From: Longimicrobiaceae bacterium
GTDB lineage: Bacteria; Gemmatimonadota; Gemmatimonadetes; Longimicrobiales; Longimicrobiaceae
Direction of reading: 5' to 3'
Length of the DNA stretch: 64,000 nt
NCBI GenBank assembly: GCA_030146875.1
Contig: JASLAX010000011.1
Span: 1 to 64,000, forward strand
Positions 9,202 through 18,209 of this stretch are shown here, piece by piece. A program made the position numbers and the translations under genes. The notes under the pieces were generated by a model. That model had not been told where the DNA came from. It made no database searches and saw only the letters and a program-made list of their open reading frames with translations. The stretch's first letter is position 1. The number at the start of each line of letters is the position of its first letter.

Positions 9202-9756
9202 ATGAAGCCGCCGATCTCCGCCGCCGCACCCACCGTCGTCCTCCTGGCCCTGCTCGCCGCCTGCGCGCCGAAGGCCGATCCCGCGGCGGAGGAGAAGGCA
9301 GCGGAGGCGAAGGTCGACGCCTGGGCGGTGTCGTCGATGGGCGCCGGCCCGGTGCGGATCGGGATGACGGCGGCGCAGGCGGACTCCGCGGCCGGCGGAC
9401 GGCTGACGCCGAAGACCGGGTTCGGCGACTGCGGCTACGCGCGCCCGTCGGATGCGCCCGCGGGGCTCGCGTTCATGATCGCCCGCGACACCGTGGCGCG
9501 CGTGGACGTGGACTCGGCCGGGGTGGAGACGGCGGAGGGGGTGAAGGTGGGCGACCCGGAGGGGCTCGTCTGGCAGCGGTACTCCGAGATCCAGGTGCAG
9601 CCCGGGAAGCACGCCGCCGACACGCTGCTGGTGATCGCCCCCGCGCGCGGCCCCTCGGAGCAGCGCCGGCTGATCTTCGTGGTGGCCAAGGGCGTGGTCC
9701 GCGGCTTCCGCGCCGGGCGCCTTCCCGAGGTGGAGTGGGTGGAGCGGTGCGGGTGA
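9202..9756 (+). CDS. Lipoprotein of unknown function
   Basis: The 184-residue product starts MKPPISAAAPTVVLLALLAACAP (lipobox LAAC), followed by an Ala/Glu/Lys-rich stretch. The mature part carries GPVRIGMTAAQADSAAGGRL, a pattern seen in many secreted proteins that begin with a 'low-charge IGMT' segment, and a conserved-looking CGYARPSDAPAGLAFMI. Only two further Cys remain, which could form one disulfide. Third gene of the five-gene lipoprotein run, 179 bases after the second. Function not recognised. Confidence 0.7.
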   Translation: MKPPISAAAPTVVLLALLAACAPKADPAAEEKAAEAKVDAWAVSSMGAGPVRIGMTAAQADSAAGGRLTPKTGFGDCGYARPSDAPAGLAFMIARDTVARVDVDSAGVETAEGVKVGDPEGLVWQRYSEIQVQPGKHAADTLLVIAPARGPSEQRRLIFVVAKGVVRGFRAGRLPEVEWVERCG

Positions 9757-9854
9757 GCGATCCGCGCACGGACCCGCGCCGTGCTTGCGGGTCCCCGGGC
9801 CCCTCTCCATCCTCCCCCGCCGTCGACCTCGTCTCCCCCGCACCCGTCCTCCGC

Positions 9855-10496
9855 ATGCCGCAACGTCCCTTCCGCCTCCGCGCGTGCGCCCTCGTCCTTC
9901 TCCTCCTCGGCGCCGCCTGCGGCCGCGGCGAGCCCGCGGCCGATGCGGCGGCCCCCGGCCGGAACGCCGCGGTCGACCGGCGGGACGCCGCCCGCGCCTA
10001 CCTGACGGCGCTGCGCGACCAGGACGCGCCGGGGGAGCCGCTGGTGGGGATCGTGGAGCTGCGGGGGAACGACCTGGCCGCCATCGCGCTGCGTCCGCGG
10101 GACCAGGTGGAGCACGGCTTCCTGCGCCGCGAGGGCGAGCGGTGGCGCGTCGCCCTCTCCACGCGCACGCCCAACCCGCCGCTGCTGCAGTCGCGCGGCG
10201 TGCCCGCCGGCCTGCCGGCCGACACGCAGCGCGTGGCGGCGCTCACGGCCGCCCTGTCGCACATCCAGGCGCGTCCGCCCGGGACGGGCGGCTGGATGGA
10301 GGTGGAGGGGATCGACGACGGGTGGGCCAGGCTCCGCCTGACCCCCGAACCGGCACGGGCGGGCGCTCCGTCCGTGGTCATCGTCCGCGCGGGTCCGGCC
10401 GGGTGGCGCTGGGTCACCGCCGGTGCGCTCACGCCCGAGCGGCTGGCGGAGCTGGGCGTGCCGCGCTCCCTCCGCGCCCCGCCGTCCGCGAAGTAG
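9855..10496 (+). CDS. Lipoprotein of unknown function
   Basis: The signal MPQRPFRLRACALVLLLLGAACG ends in an AAC lipobox. The ~190-residue mature part begins with a helix-like RRDAARAYLTALRDQ and ends in two beta-rich stretches with VVIVRAGPAGWRWVTAGALT. The pattern ERWRVALSTRT/PAGWRWVTAG resembles DUF-type nuclear-transport-factor-2-like folds that read 'dGdWkv', but the match is weak. Start chosen at the ATG that yields the signal peptide. Confidence 0.65.
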   Translation: MPQRPFRLRACALVLLLLGAACGRGEPAADAAAPGRNAAVDRRDAARAYLTALRDQDAPGEPLVGIVELRGNDLAAIALRPRDQVEHGFLRREGERWRVALSTRTPNPPLLQSRGVPAGLPADTQRVAALTAALSHIQARPPGTGGWMEVEGIDDGWARLRLTPEPARAGAPSVVIVRAGPAGWRWVTAGALTPERLAELGVPRSLRAPPSAK

Positions 10497-10524
10497 CGCC
10501 GTCCACCCATCGCCCCGGACCCCC

Positions 10525-11232
10525 GTGCGCCGCGCCCTCGTCCTGCTGGCCCTGCTGGTCCCGGCCTGCGCCCCCGCCGCTCCCGCTCCTCTCCCGGCGC
10601 CCGCCGCGCCGACGGACCCGCTCCGGCGCTGCGGGATCAGTGCAGACTCCGAATGCGCGCAGAAGGTGGAGGCGGGGCTGCTCGCGGAGTCGGGCGGTCG
10701 CGTCGCGCGGCGCGACTCCGCGCTGGTGCTGCGGACGGGGGCGGACAGCGTGGTGCTGACGAACCGCAGCCAGGAGGGCGACGCCCACGTGCGCTACCTC
10801 TACGCCGGGTTCCTTCCCGGCATCCGCCAGCACGTGGTGGACGTGGGCTACTACCAGGGCGGTTCGACGCTGCTGGTGGACGCGTCCAGCGGCCAGCGGA
10901 CCTTCACGATGGGCCGCCCCGCCGTCTCGCCCGACGCACGGCGCTTCGCGGCCGGGAGGGTGGACTTGGAGGCGCAGTACGCCTACAGCGGCGTGGAGAT
11001 CTGGTGGATGGGCGAGAAGGGCCCGGTGCTGGAGTGGAGGCTGGAGGGCGGCGACGCCTGGGGCGCCGGCGACCCCGTTTGGACCGGGCCCCGCACGATG
11101 GAGTTCCTGCGCTTCGAGCGCGACGCGGCCGCGAGCACGCGGGCCGTGGCGAGGATGCGCGCGACCGTCGGGGACCACGCCCTCACCGTCGTCCGCGCGG
11201 GCCCACCGCCGCCGGAGCGCACCGGGCCGTGA
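10525..11232 (+). CDS. Lipoprotein of unknown function
   Basis: GTG 10525 gives a short lipoprotein signal (VRRALVLLALLVPACAP), preceded by no strong SD. The 235-residue product contains RYLYAGFLPGIRQHVVDVGYYQGGSTLLVDASSG-like beta-strand stretches and SPDARRFAAGRVDLE, reminiscent of a single beta-propeller blade (WD40-like 'SPDgrr'). Last of five consecutive plus-strand lipoproteins. A hairpin follows 52 bases after the stop. Confidence 0.65.
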   Translation: MRRALVLLALLVPACAPAAPAPLPAPAAPTDPLRRCGISADSECAQKVEAGLLAESGGRVARRDSALVLRTGADSVVLTNRSQEGDAHVRYLYAGFLPGIRQHVVDVGYYQGGSTLLVDASSGQRTFTMGRPAVSPDARRFAAGRVDLEAQYAYSGVEIWWMGEKGPVLEWRLEGGDAWGAGDPVWTGPRTMEFLRFERDAAASTRAVARMRATVGDHALTVVRAGPPPPERTGP

Positions 11233-11284
11233 GCCGAGCACGTGCGGACGCCGTCGTACGGCGGCGTCGAAACAGCAGAAGGAC

Positions 11285-11325
11285 GCGAGAGCGCTCCCGG
11301 ACCGTCGCCGGGGGCGCGCTCTCGC
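11285..11325 (+). terminator. Hairpin after the lipoprotein run
   Basis: GCGAGAGCGC (11285-11294) and GCGCTCTCGC (11316-11325) form a perfect 10-bp stem with a 21-base loop that can itself pair partly (CCCGG/CCGGG). Located between the plus-strand lipoproteins and a minus-strand gene. Confidence 0.55.
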
Positions 11326-11417
11326 ATCCGCCATCGAACGAACTTTTCGCCGACCCGCTCGCGCACGCCCTTCGACGTACCCCGCCAGGGCTCGACACGG
11401 AGAACTACGTCAGCGGT

Positions 11418-12023
11418 TCACGCGTCTTTCACTACGTCGAGTCCAGGCGTGTCGACTACACCGCTGGAGCGGAGGAGTCGCTTTTCCGGAAGGTGCAGCG
11501 ATAACAGCCGGTCATAGGCCCGTTCGCAGAGGACGCTGTTCTCACTCAGCACGAGAAGGCAGGCGTGGGAAAGATAAGCGAACCCGTAGATACCTTCCGC
11601 CTCGAAGAAGTGGAGCTTTTCCCCGAGAGTTCTGGGTGCGCTTCCGAATGCGAATGCCTGGTCAAACACGACGACCACCCGGTCGGGATAACCCGAGCAG
11701 AGCGCGGCGATCTCCCGCCCCAAAACGCGGTCGGTTCCTGCCTTTCCTCCCTGTGGGCGGAGGCGAACGCCCGTGTTGGGGTCGAGAAATACGTGTCGAT
11801 GTTCCGCTGATGCGCTGAAGCGGTTTTCACGGAACGGGGCCGGCGTGAGAGGCTCACGGGCGAGTACCGTGACACCGACGAACTTTTCGTACGCACGCAC
11901 CTGCGCGTCCGAGACATGCTCCGTGAACATCGGAAAAGCGTCCCACGTAGCGCCGCTCCCGATCGTGGCGAGGGCCACGCGCTTCACAAAATCGTAGGAA
12001 TCCCCGAAGTACTTCATGCGCAT
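11418..12023 (-). CDS. Hypothetical protein starting MRMKYFGDSYDFVKR
   Basis: The 201-residue soluble product starts at an ATG with CGGAGA about 11-16 bases upstream. Features visible are KYFGDSYDFVKRVAL at the N-terminus, VVVVFDQAFAFGSAPRTLGEKLHFFEAEG in the middle and SHACLLVLSENSVLCERAYDRL near the end. The GDSYDxVK start recurs in uncharacterised bacterial proteins (recollection only). Codon use is less GC-biased than in the neighbours, suggesting more recent arrival. It lies 35 bases downstream of the DUF6986 gene. Confidence 0.65.
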   Translation of the reverse strand: MRMKYFGDSYDFVKRVALATIGSGATWDAFPMFTEHVSDAQVRAYEKFVGVTVLAREPLTPAPFRENRFSASAEHRHVFLDPNTGVRLRPQGGKAGTDRVLGREIAALCSGYPDRVVVVFDQAFAFGSAPRTLGEKLHFFEAEGIYGFAYLSHACLLVLSENSVLCERAYDRLLSLHLPEKRLLRSSGVVDTPGLDVVKDA

Positions 12024-12058
12024 GGGGTGCCGATCTCCGGTGTGATCGTCCGATCCGC

Positions 12059-13405
12059 TCACCCCCGCCGGTTCGCCAGGATCTTCAGGAACGAGCGGCC
12101 GCGCAGCTCCTCGAAGGTCAGCGTGGTCCGCGCCGCCGTCTCCTCCTCGGACACGGCGCCGCAGTTGATGGCGCGCAGGAAGTAGTTCAGCAGCGCCTGG
12201 CCGGTGGCGGCGTCGTCGAAGACGTCGCCCACCAGGGTGGCCTGGGCGGCCTTCTCCACGAAGTTGCGCAGGCGTGCGGCGGCGGGGTCCAGGCCCTCCA
12301 GGAAGAAGGCGTAGACCGCGGCGTAGCGGGTGACGAGCTGCGCCGGATGCAGGTCCCACCCCTGGTAGAAGCCGTTCGCCAGCGAGCCGCGCACGTCGTC
12401 GTGGTGCAGGCGCCACGCGGCGTGGACCACCGCGCGGTTCTCCGTCCGCTGCGCGGCGGTCAGCTCCCCGCCTTCGGGCGCGCGGTGCGGCGGCACGGGC
12501 AGGATGGCCGTGGAGCCGTCGGAGAGCCAGACGCCCGTGCCCGCGAACGCCACCTGCATCTGGTGCAGCGCGTGGGTGCAGGCGGGGTGGCGCATCCGCT
12601 GGTGCGCCGCGGTGATCCCGCAGGCGGCGGTGAAGTCGTAGGTGCCGAAGTGGGCCGCCACCATCCGCCCGCGCGAGGCGTCCAGCAGCAGCGGCAGCGC
12701 GGCGCGCCCGCGGGGGTCCACCAGCGACTGCGTGGTCTCCACCATCATCTCGAAGACCAGCGTCCCGTCCGTCAGCCCCAGCCCCGCCTCCAGCCTCTCC
12801 AGCACGTCGCAGAAGAACGACACCTGCTCGGTGGAGGTCACCTTCGGCAGGGTGACGACGAAGTTGTGGGGGAGGCGTCCGCCCGTGCGCTCCACCAGCG
12901 TGGAGAGGAAGACGTCCAGCGTGCGCACCGCCCGCCCGCGCAGCTCCTCGCTCAGCGTCTTCACGCGGATGCCCAGGAACGGCGGCAGCGTGCCGCGCTC
13001 CATCCCGTCCGCCACCGCGCCTGCGCAGCGGGCGGCGTCGCCGTCCTCCTCCGCGTCGGGGCGGATGCCGTAGCCGTCCTCGAAGTCGATTCGGAAGTCC
13101 TCCACCGGCTCGCGCCGCAGCTTCTCCGCCACCCGCGCCCGCACCCGCTCCGCCAGCTCGGCGTCCATCCCCGTCGCGTCCGCCAGCGACCGCGCGTCGG
13201 GGGCGTACTCCTCCAGCGCCCGCCGGGCGACCTCTCCGATCTTCGGCGCCGTGTCCGCCCGGAAGAGCTGCGCGCCCCCGTACACGACGTGCACCGGCTG
13301 GCGGCGCCCCGACTCCCCCGGCCAGCGCTCCGCCACCGCGCGGTTCGCCTCGCGCAGGGGGCCGGCCAGCGCCTCGATCCGGTCGTGGGAGAGCGTCGTC
13401 TTCAT
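12059..13405 (-). CDS. DUF6986 protein, HpcH/HpaI aldolase-citrate lyase-like
   Basis: The 448-residue product has TIM-barrel aldolase/citrate-lyase family traits. These are RIDFEDGYGIRPDAEED (acidic metal/CoA-type loop), NFVVTLPKVTSTEQV, LVFEMMVETTQSLVD (metal-binding Glu) and FGTYDFTAACGI. It ends with YFLRAINCGAVSEEE. This matches the DUF6986 branch, which has no assigned reaction that I know. A C-C lyase or acyltransferase acting on a small 2-oxo/glyoxylate-type substrate is the likely role. The start at ATG 13405 gives the expected KTTLSHDRIEAL. The glyoxylate-producing ureide pathway is encoded 15 kb away. Confidence 0.75.
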   Translation of the reverse strand: MKTTLSHDRIEALAGPLREANRAVAERWPGESGRRQPVHVVYGGAQLFRADTAPKIGEVARRALEEYAPDARSLADATGMDAELAERVRARVAEKLRREPVEDFRIDFEDGYGIRPDAEEDGDAARCAGAVADGMERGTLPPFLGIRVKTLSEELRGRAVRTLDVFLSTLVERTGGRLPHNFVVTLPKVTSTEQVSFFCDVLERLEAGLGLTDGTLVFEMMVETTQSLVDPRGRAALPLLLDASRGRMVAAHFGTYDFTAACGITAAHQRMRHPACTHALHQMQVAFAGTGVWLSDGSTAILPVPPHRAPEGGELTAAQRTENRAVVHAAWRLHHDDVRGSLANGFYQGWDLHPAQLVTRYAAVYAFFLEGLDPAAARLRNFVEKAAQATLVGDVFDDAATGQALLNYFLRAINCGAVSEEETAARTTLTFEELRGRSFLKILANRRG

Positions 13406-13520
13406 CGCGCTTGCTTCGGCTGCGGGGTGGTGGAACGGGGGAGGGCCGCGCCGCCCGGGAGGCGGTGCGGCCCAACGTACTCGGCGGCCCGGCGGCGCGC
13501 CAGCGGCTAGGCGGCCCGGC

Positions 13521-15194
13521 TCATGCGCGCCCGGCGTCCACCCGCACGCGGTTGCGCCCCTCGCGCTTGGCGCGGTACAGGGCGCGGTCGGCCCGCTCCA
13601 GCAGCTCGGCGGCGCCGGAACCCTCCTCCCGCGCCGCCACGCCGAAGCTGGCCGTCACCCGCAGCCCCGGGTGCACGTCGTCCCACGCGAAGGTCTCGAT
13701 GGCCTCGCGCATCCGCTCGCAGGCCCGCCACGCCGCCTCAGCGTCGGCGCCCTCGAAGACCAGGGCGAACTCCTCTCCCCCGTAGCGGGCGGCCAGGTCT
13801 CCGGCGCGGCAGTGCTCGCGCAGCATGCGCCCCACGTGCCGCAGCACCTCGTCGCCCGTGCCGTGGGAGTAGGTGTCGTTGACCCGCTTGAAGTGGTCCA
13901 CGTCCACCAGCGCCACGACCAGCGGTACGCGCTCCTCCTCCGCCGCGGCCAGGCGGGCGGGGAGCCCCTCGTCCAGCCCGCGGCGGTTGGCCAGGCCGGT
14001 CAGCCCGTCCTCGCGCGAGTGGCGGGCCAGCGTCTCGGCGCGGCTGGAGAGCTCGCGGTTGGCCTCGTCCAGCTCCTGGGCGCGGACGCGGGCCAGGGTG
14101 GCCTCGTGCAGCGCGCGCTCGGTGTCCAGGCGCACCGCCAGCACCTGCGCGCGCGACTCCGCCCCCTGCAGCGAGACGGCGGTGCGCAGGGCGTGGAAGC
14201 GGCGGTAGTGCGCCAGCGCGGTGCCCAGGTCGCCCTGGAGCTCGCGGACCTCGGCCGAGAACTCGTAGAGGAGCGCGAGCACCGCGCGGTCCCCGTGCGT
14301 GTCGCCGATGGCGATGGCCTCGTCCACGGTGCGCGCCGCGCCGTCCAGGTCGCCGCGCTCCAGGTGCATGCGTCCCACGTCCACCGCCGCGTAGGCCAGG
14401 GAGAGCGGGTCGCCGCCGGCGGCCACCACGGCGTGCAGCTCCGCCAGCCCCGCCAGCGCCTCCTGGTGGCGCCCCTGCTGCACGCGCGCCGAGACGATGT
14501 TCCCCAGCGCGATCGCCTCGCTGTACGGGTCCCCGTACGCGCGGATGGCCGGGAGGGCCTCCATGAGCCCGGCGGCCGCCCGCTCCAGCAGCCGGGCGGC
14601 CTGGTCGTGGTCGCCGCGGGCGCGAGCCTGCTCGGCCACGCCCAGGTACTCCGCAGACTCGTTGGAGAGCGCCAGGCGCCACTCCCACTCCAGCCCGTGC
14701 TCGCGGGCGATGGCCCCCGCGCGCTGGTACCACCCCAGCGACTGCTCGGACCCGTCGACCCCGCCCAGCACGCTGCCGAACAGGTTCTCCACGTGGAAGG
14801 AGAGCAGCGGGTCTCCCGCCGCCCGCGCGAGCGGGAGCGCGGTGGTGAGGGCGTCGAGCGCCGCGTCGTGGTCGCCCAGCTTGTAGTCGACGCGGGCGCG
14901 CGCCACCAGCGCGTCGGCGCGCGCCGCGGCGTCGTCCAGCGCCTCGGCCAGCTCCAGGGCGCGGTCCGCGTGCCGGTGCGCGTCCGCCAGCGCGGCGGTG
15001 CGCGAGAGCGCGCGCGCCATCAGGCAGTGCGCCTCCACCGCCGCGCGGCCCCCCGCCGGGTCGCCTTCCGCCGCCGCCAGCGCCTGCCGGGCCAGCTCGG
15101 TGGCGCGCTCCACGTGGGCGTGGCGCACGGCCTCGTGCGCCGCCGCGAGCAGCCCGGCGACGGAGGTGGCGGTGGAGGGCGGGGATGCGCTCAT
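13521..15194 (-). CDS. TPR-GGDEF diguanylate cyclase
   Basis: Residues ~1-350 are a helical array of TPR-like repeats rich in Ala/Leu (for example LGDHDAALDALTTALPLARA). A coiled linker follows, ARVRAQELDEANRELSSRAE, and then a GGDEF domain with DGLTGLANRRGL, DVDHFKRVNDTYSHGTGDEV and YGGEEF. RAGD precedes GGEEF by five residues, giving an intact RxxD inhibitory site. No membrane segment, so a cytoplasmic cyclase sensing through protein-protein contacts is likely. ATG 15194 begins the Ala-rich helical region; no clear SD. It is the second diguanylate cyclase of the window. Confidence 0.88.
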   Translation of the reverse strand: MSASPPSTATSVAGLLAAAHEAVRHAHVERATELARQALAAAEGDPAGGRAAVEAHCLMARALSRTAALADAHRHADRALELAEALDDAAARADALVARARVDYKLGDHDAALDALTTALPLARAAGDPLLSFHVENLFGSVLGGVDGSEQSLGWYQRAGAIAREHGLEWEWRLALSNESAEYLGVAEQARARGDHDQAARLLERAAAGLMEALPAIRAYGDPYSEAIALGNIVSARVQQGRHQEALAGLAELHAVVAAGGDPLSLAYAAVDVGRMHLERGDLDGAARTVDEAIAIGDTHGDRAVLALLYEFSAEVRELQGDLGTALAHYRRFHALRTAVSLQGAESRAQVLAVRLDTERALHEATLARVRAQELDEANRELSSRAETLARHSREDGLTGLANRRGLDEGLPARLAAAEEERVPLVVALVDVDHFKRVNDTYSHGTGDEVLRHVGRMLREHCRAGDLAARYGGEEFALVFEGADAEAAWRACERMREAIETFAWDDVHPGLRVTASFGVAAREEGSGAAELLERADRALYRAKREGRNRVRVDAGRA

Positions 15195-15289
15195 GCGGGA
15201 TCGGCGGCGGGGGGACGGACCCGGAAGACGCGGGAGGATGCGGCGCGGCGGGTCGTCCGGCAAGAGGGCGCGGGGCGGGCCGGCGCCTT

Positions 15290-16156
15290 CTACGCGCCCA
15301 GGCGCCCGGCCAGGCGCAGGGCGTCGAAGGGGGCGTGCACCTTGGCGTCGTTGTCGAAGTACACGTAGACGTCGCGCCCGCCCCTGGCGGCCGGGGCGGG
15401 GCCGGAGACGCGGACGGCGTCGGGCGGCTCGCCGCCGGCGGCCCAGGCGCGGATGCGCGCGGCCCACCAGTCGAGCTGCGGGTCGGTGTAGCCGCTGGCG
15501 TAGAGCTGCTCGGCGCCGTGCAGGCGCACGTACACGAAGTCCGCGGTCACGTCCTCGGCGTACGGCCACAGCCCCGCGGTGTCCGCCGGGACCAGCGCGG
15601 CGCCGTGCGCGCGCAGCAGGGCGGGGAACTCGGGCGTCAGGAAGGAGGGGTGCCGGACCTCGAACGCGTGGCGGATCGGGCCGTCCACGAGCGGCTCCGT
15701 CCACGCGCGCTCGGGCGCCAGGCCGTGCTCCTCCGCCAGCGCGGCGGCCCGCGCGTGGGTGCGCGGGAGTAGCGCCAGGAAGTCGGCGAACCGCTCGTGG
15801 TCGTAGCCGAACCGCGGGGGGAACTGCCAGAGGACGGGGCCGAGCTTCCGGCCGAGGCGGAGGACGCCCTGGGCGAAGAAGTTGGCGACGGCGACCCGCA
15901 CGTCCTTCAGCTTCTTCATGTGCGTGATGAAGCGGCTGCCCTTCACCGCGAACACGAAGTCCGGGGGCGTCTCCTGGGCCCAGCGCCCCCAGCTCGACGG
16001 GCGCTGCATGGAGTAGAACGACCCGTTGATCTCGATGGTGCGCAGCCGCCCGGACGCGTGGGAGAGCTCGCGCTTGTGCGCCAGCCCCGCGGGGTAGAAC
16101 ACGCCGCGCCAGGGTGCGTACGTCCAGCCGGAGATGCCGATGCGGGTCTCTGCCAT
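15290..16156 (-). CDS. DUF72 (YecE-like) protein
   Basis: The 288-residue protein shows the DUF72 order. It opens with IGISGWTYAPWRGVFYP, then TIEINGSFYSMQRPSSWGRW, FAVKGSRFITHMKKL, LGPVLWQFPPRF, AFEVRHPSFLTPEF and FVYVRLHGAEQLYASGYTD, and ends with DVYVYFDNDAKVHAPFDAL. The family adopts a TIM-barrel fold with a conserved acidic pocket. Its reaction is unknown, although a link to nucleic acid repair has been suggested. ATG 16156 gives the normal N-terminus. The cupin gene lies 38 bases upstream on the same strand. Confidence 0.9.
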   Translation of the reverse strand: MAETRIGISGWTYAPWRGVFYPAGLAHKRELSHASGRLRTIEINGSFYSMQRPSSWGRWAQETPPDFVFAVKGSRFITHMKKLKDVRVAVANFFAQGVLRLGRKLGPVLWQFPPRFGYDHERFADFLALLPRTHARAAALAEEHGLAPERAWTEPLVDGPIRHAFEVRHPSFLTPEFPALLRAHGAALVPADTAGLWPYAEDVTADFVYVRLHGAEQLYASGYTDPQLDWWAARIRAWAAGGEPPDAVRVSGPAPAARGGRDVYVYFDNDAKVHAPFDALRLAGRLGA

Positions 16157-16194
16157 GCCCGGCGCGACCGCAAGCGGTGCGCCGGGGCCGGGCC

Positions 16195-16692
16195 TCAATG
16201 CGGGGGCGGAAAGGTGTCGAAGCGCTCGGCGAGCGCCGCCACGGGCCCCGGGTCCGCCGGCGGCCACCTCGGCGCGGCGCGGATCAGCTCCGCCAGCTCC
16301 ACGAAGTAGCCCTCCATCCCGCCGGGAAGCACCTGCACCAGGAACCGGCACGGCTCCGCGGCCGGGTTCGCGAAGCGGTGCGGCGTCCCCGGCGCCACCA
16401 CGGCCAGGCTCCCCGCCGACAGCTCGCGCGCGGAGCCGCCGGACTCCAGCGTCAGCACGCCGTCCAGCACGTAGAACATCTCCGTCGTGCGCCGGTGCAG
16501 GTGCGGGGCCGGGCCCGCGAACCCCGCCGGGGCCGTGTACTCCAGCAGGCTCCACGCGCCGCCGGTCTCCTCCCCCGAGACCAAGAAGCGGATCCGGACG
16601 CCCGCGATCTCCAGCGTGCGTGCCTCGTCCGGGGCGCGGACCAGGAGGGGAAGGACGGGAGAGGGCGGCGGGGGCGTTGGCGCGTCGGGCAT
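16195..16692 (-). CDS. Cupin-domain protein (quercetin-dioxygenase-like)
   Basis: The single cupin domain of this 165-residue protein contains PHLHRRTTEMFYVLDGVLTL (motif 1, His-His-Glu) and APGTPHRFANPAAEP (motif 2 His), so a metal centre is plausible. After the barrel, VQVLPGGMEGYFVELAELI is the helical tail seen in quercetin-2,3-dioxygenase-like cupins. ATG 16692 is used because preceding codons look non-coding. Substrate unknown. Probably transcribed with the DUF72 gene downstream. Confidence 0.8.
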   Translation of the reverse strand: MPDAPTPPPPSPVLPLLVRAPDEARTLEIAGVRIRFLVSGEETGGAWSLLEYTAPAGFAGPAPHLHRRTTEMFYVLDGVLTLESGGSARELSAGSLAVVAPGTPHRFANPAAEPCRFLVQVLPGGMEGYFVELAELIRAAPRWPPADPGPVAALAERFDTFPPPH

Positions 16693-16801
16693 GACGGTGC
16701 GGGTACGGATGGGATGCGGGCGCGGGACGCGGCAATATCGCGCGCCCATCCCTCGCCCGCACGTCTCAGTCGTAGGAGGAGCCGAGGGACCTACCCGCCC
16801 A

Positions 16802-17797
16802 TCAGTTCACCGCCCGCCCGCGCGGCACGTCCCACACGCGCACCCAGCGGCCGCTCGCGCCCGCCATGCGGCGTCCGTCGGGGAAGACCACCAGCTCGTC
16901 CACCTCGGTGCGGCCGTCGATGCTCGCGGCCGCGCGGGTGACGACCGTCACCGGCGGCGCGCCGGAAGCCAGCGAGTGCAGGCGCACCCCGGCCGACGAG
17001 GAGACGAGCGCGCGCTGCCCCCTGGGCACCCAGGCGAACTGGCAGAGCTCGTCGCACACGTCGGCGGGCAGCGCGCGCGCCAGGGTACCCGCGGCCACGT
17101 TCCACAGGCGCATGGGGGAGGGGTGCGGGCGCGTGACCAGGGTGGCGGTGAGCAGCATCCGCCCGTCCGGCGAGAAGGCCATGCCCGTGACCCGGTCGGG
17201 GTGCTGGAGCGTCGCCCGGATCCGGCCGTCGGCGGGGTCCCGCAGCAGCACGTTCCCGTCGAACGACGAGGAGGCGAGCGTCTTCCCGTCCGGCGAGAAC
17301 GCCACGGCCGACACCACCTGCGCGTGCCCCGTGAGCACGCGGGCGCGCACGCCGGTCGCGGCCGTGTACACCCGCACCTTGCCGTCCGCGCCGCCGGTGG
17401 CCACCAGCCGTCCATTGGGCGACCAGGCGACCGACGTCACCCGCGAGCTGTCGACCACCGTCCGCACCTCCAGCCCGGTCGCCGCCGACCAGAGCCGCAG
17501 CGCGCCGTCGTTACCCCCGGTCGCCACCGTCCGCCCGTCGGGCGAGAAGGCGATCGCCTGCGTGCCGCGCTCCTCCGTGCGCAGCAGGTGGAGCCGGCGG
17601 CCCGTCGCCACGTCCCAGATCCGCGCGGTGCCGTCGTCGCTCCCCGCCGCGATCCGGCGCCCGTCGGGCGAGATGGAGATGGAGGCGACCGTCGGCGCGC
17701 CCTCGAACAGGCGGGGTGCTGCGGGCCGTTGGGCCGATGCGTGGGACGCGGCGAAGAAGGCGGACACCACCATGGTGCTGCGCAGGATGCGGTTCAT
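16802..17797 (-). CDS. Secreted WD40 beta-propeller protein
   Basis: After a signal peptide (MNRILRSTMVVSAFFAASHASA) come about seven WD40 blades. These are recognisable by repeats of ISISPDGRRIAAGSDDGTAR, IAFSPDGRTVATGGNDGALR, VAWSPNGRLVATGGADGKVR and AVAFSPDGKTLASSSFDG. The last blade ends WVRVWDVPRGRAVN. It probably acts in the periplasm as a scaffold; no enzyme domain is attached. The 331-residue length equals one complete propeller. Confidence 0.85.
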   Translation of the reverse strand: MNRILRSTMVVSAFFAASHASAQRPAAPRLFEGAPTVASISISPDGRRIAAGSDDGTARIWDVATGRRLHLLRTEERGTQAIAFSPDGRTVATGGNDGALRLWSAATGLEVRTVVDSSRVTSVAWSPNGRLVATGGADGKVRVYTAATGVRARVLTGHAQVVSAVAFSPDGKTLASSSFDGNVLLRDPADGRIRATLQHPDRVTGMAFSPDGRMLLTATLVTRPHPSPMRLWNVAAGTLARALPADVCDELCQFAWVPRGQRALVSSSAGVRLHSLASGAPPVTVVTRAAASIDGRTEVDELVVFPDGRRMAGASGRWVRVWDVPRGRAVN

Positions 17798-18034
17798 CGC
17801 TCGGTGTCGTTGGGAGAGGGAAGGAGGGGATCGGAGGAGCGCGGAGGAAGCCCCTCGCGGGCCGTCGACTCCGTCTCGTGGATGGAGGGGCGGTGGGGCC
17901 GAGGTTCACATCGGCCGGAGCCGCTCCGTTGCCTGCGGCCGAGGAGTCGCCCGTCGAGAGGCTGCCGCCAACTTCGTACCCGCCTGGCCCGCAAAGTTGC
18001 GTTCGGCGGCGTCCACCGATTCGTCCACCTCGTC

Positions 18035-18085
18035 GGACGACGAGCGGACGACGAGCGGACGACGAGCGGACGACGAGCGGACGAC
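18035..18085. repeat. 11-bp tandem repeat in an intergenic region
   Basis: Four exact copies of GGACGACGAGC (18035-18078) are followed by a partial fifth (to 18085). The repeat sits in the 412-base gap 17798-18209 between two minus-strand genes, where I see no convincing gene. The unit length is not a multiple of three, which fits non-coding DNA. Confidence 0.85.
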
Positions 18086-18209
18086 CAGGGGCGGATGAGC
18101 GGCGGGGCCCGTCGCGGCCGGTGGAGGACGACCTCCAACGTCTGCGCGTCGAGCCCCGCCGTCCGCGTTCCCGCATCCCCCATCGCCTCCGGATGAGGAG
18201 GGGCCGAGC

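Noticed and set aside
18035..18085. Possible CRISPR array
   Set aside because: The units are 11 bases with no spacers; simple tandem repeat.
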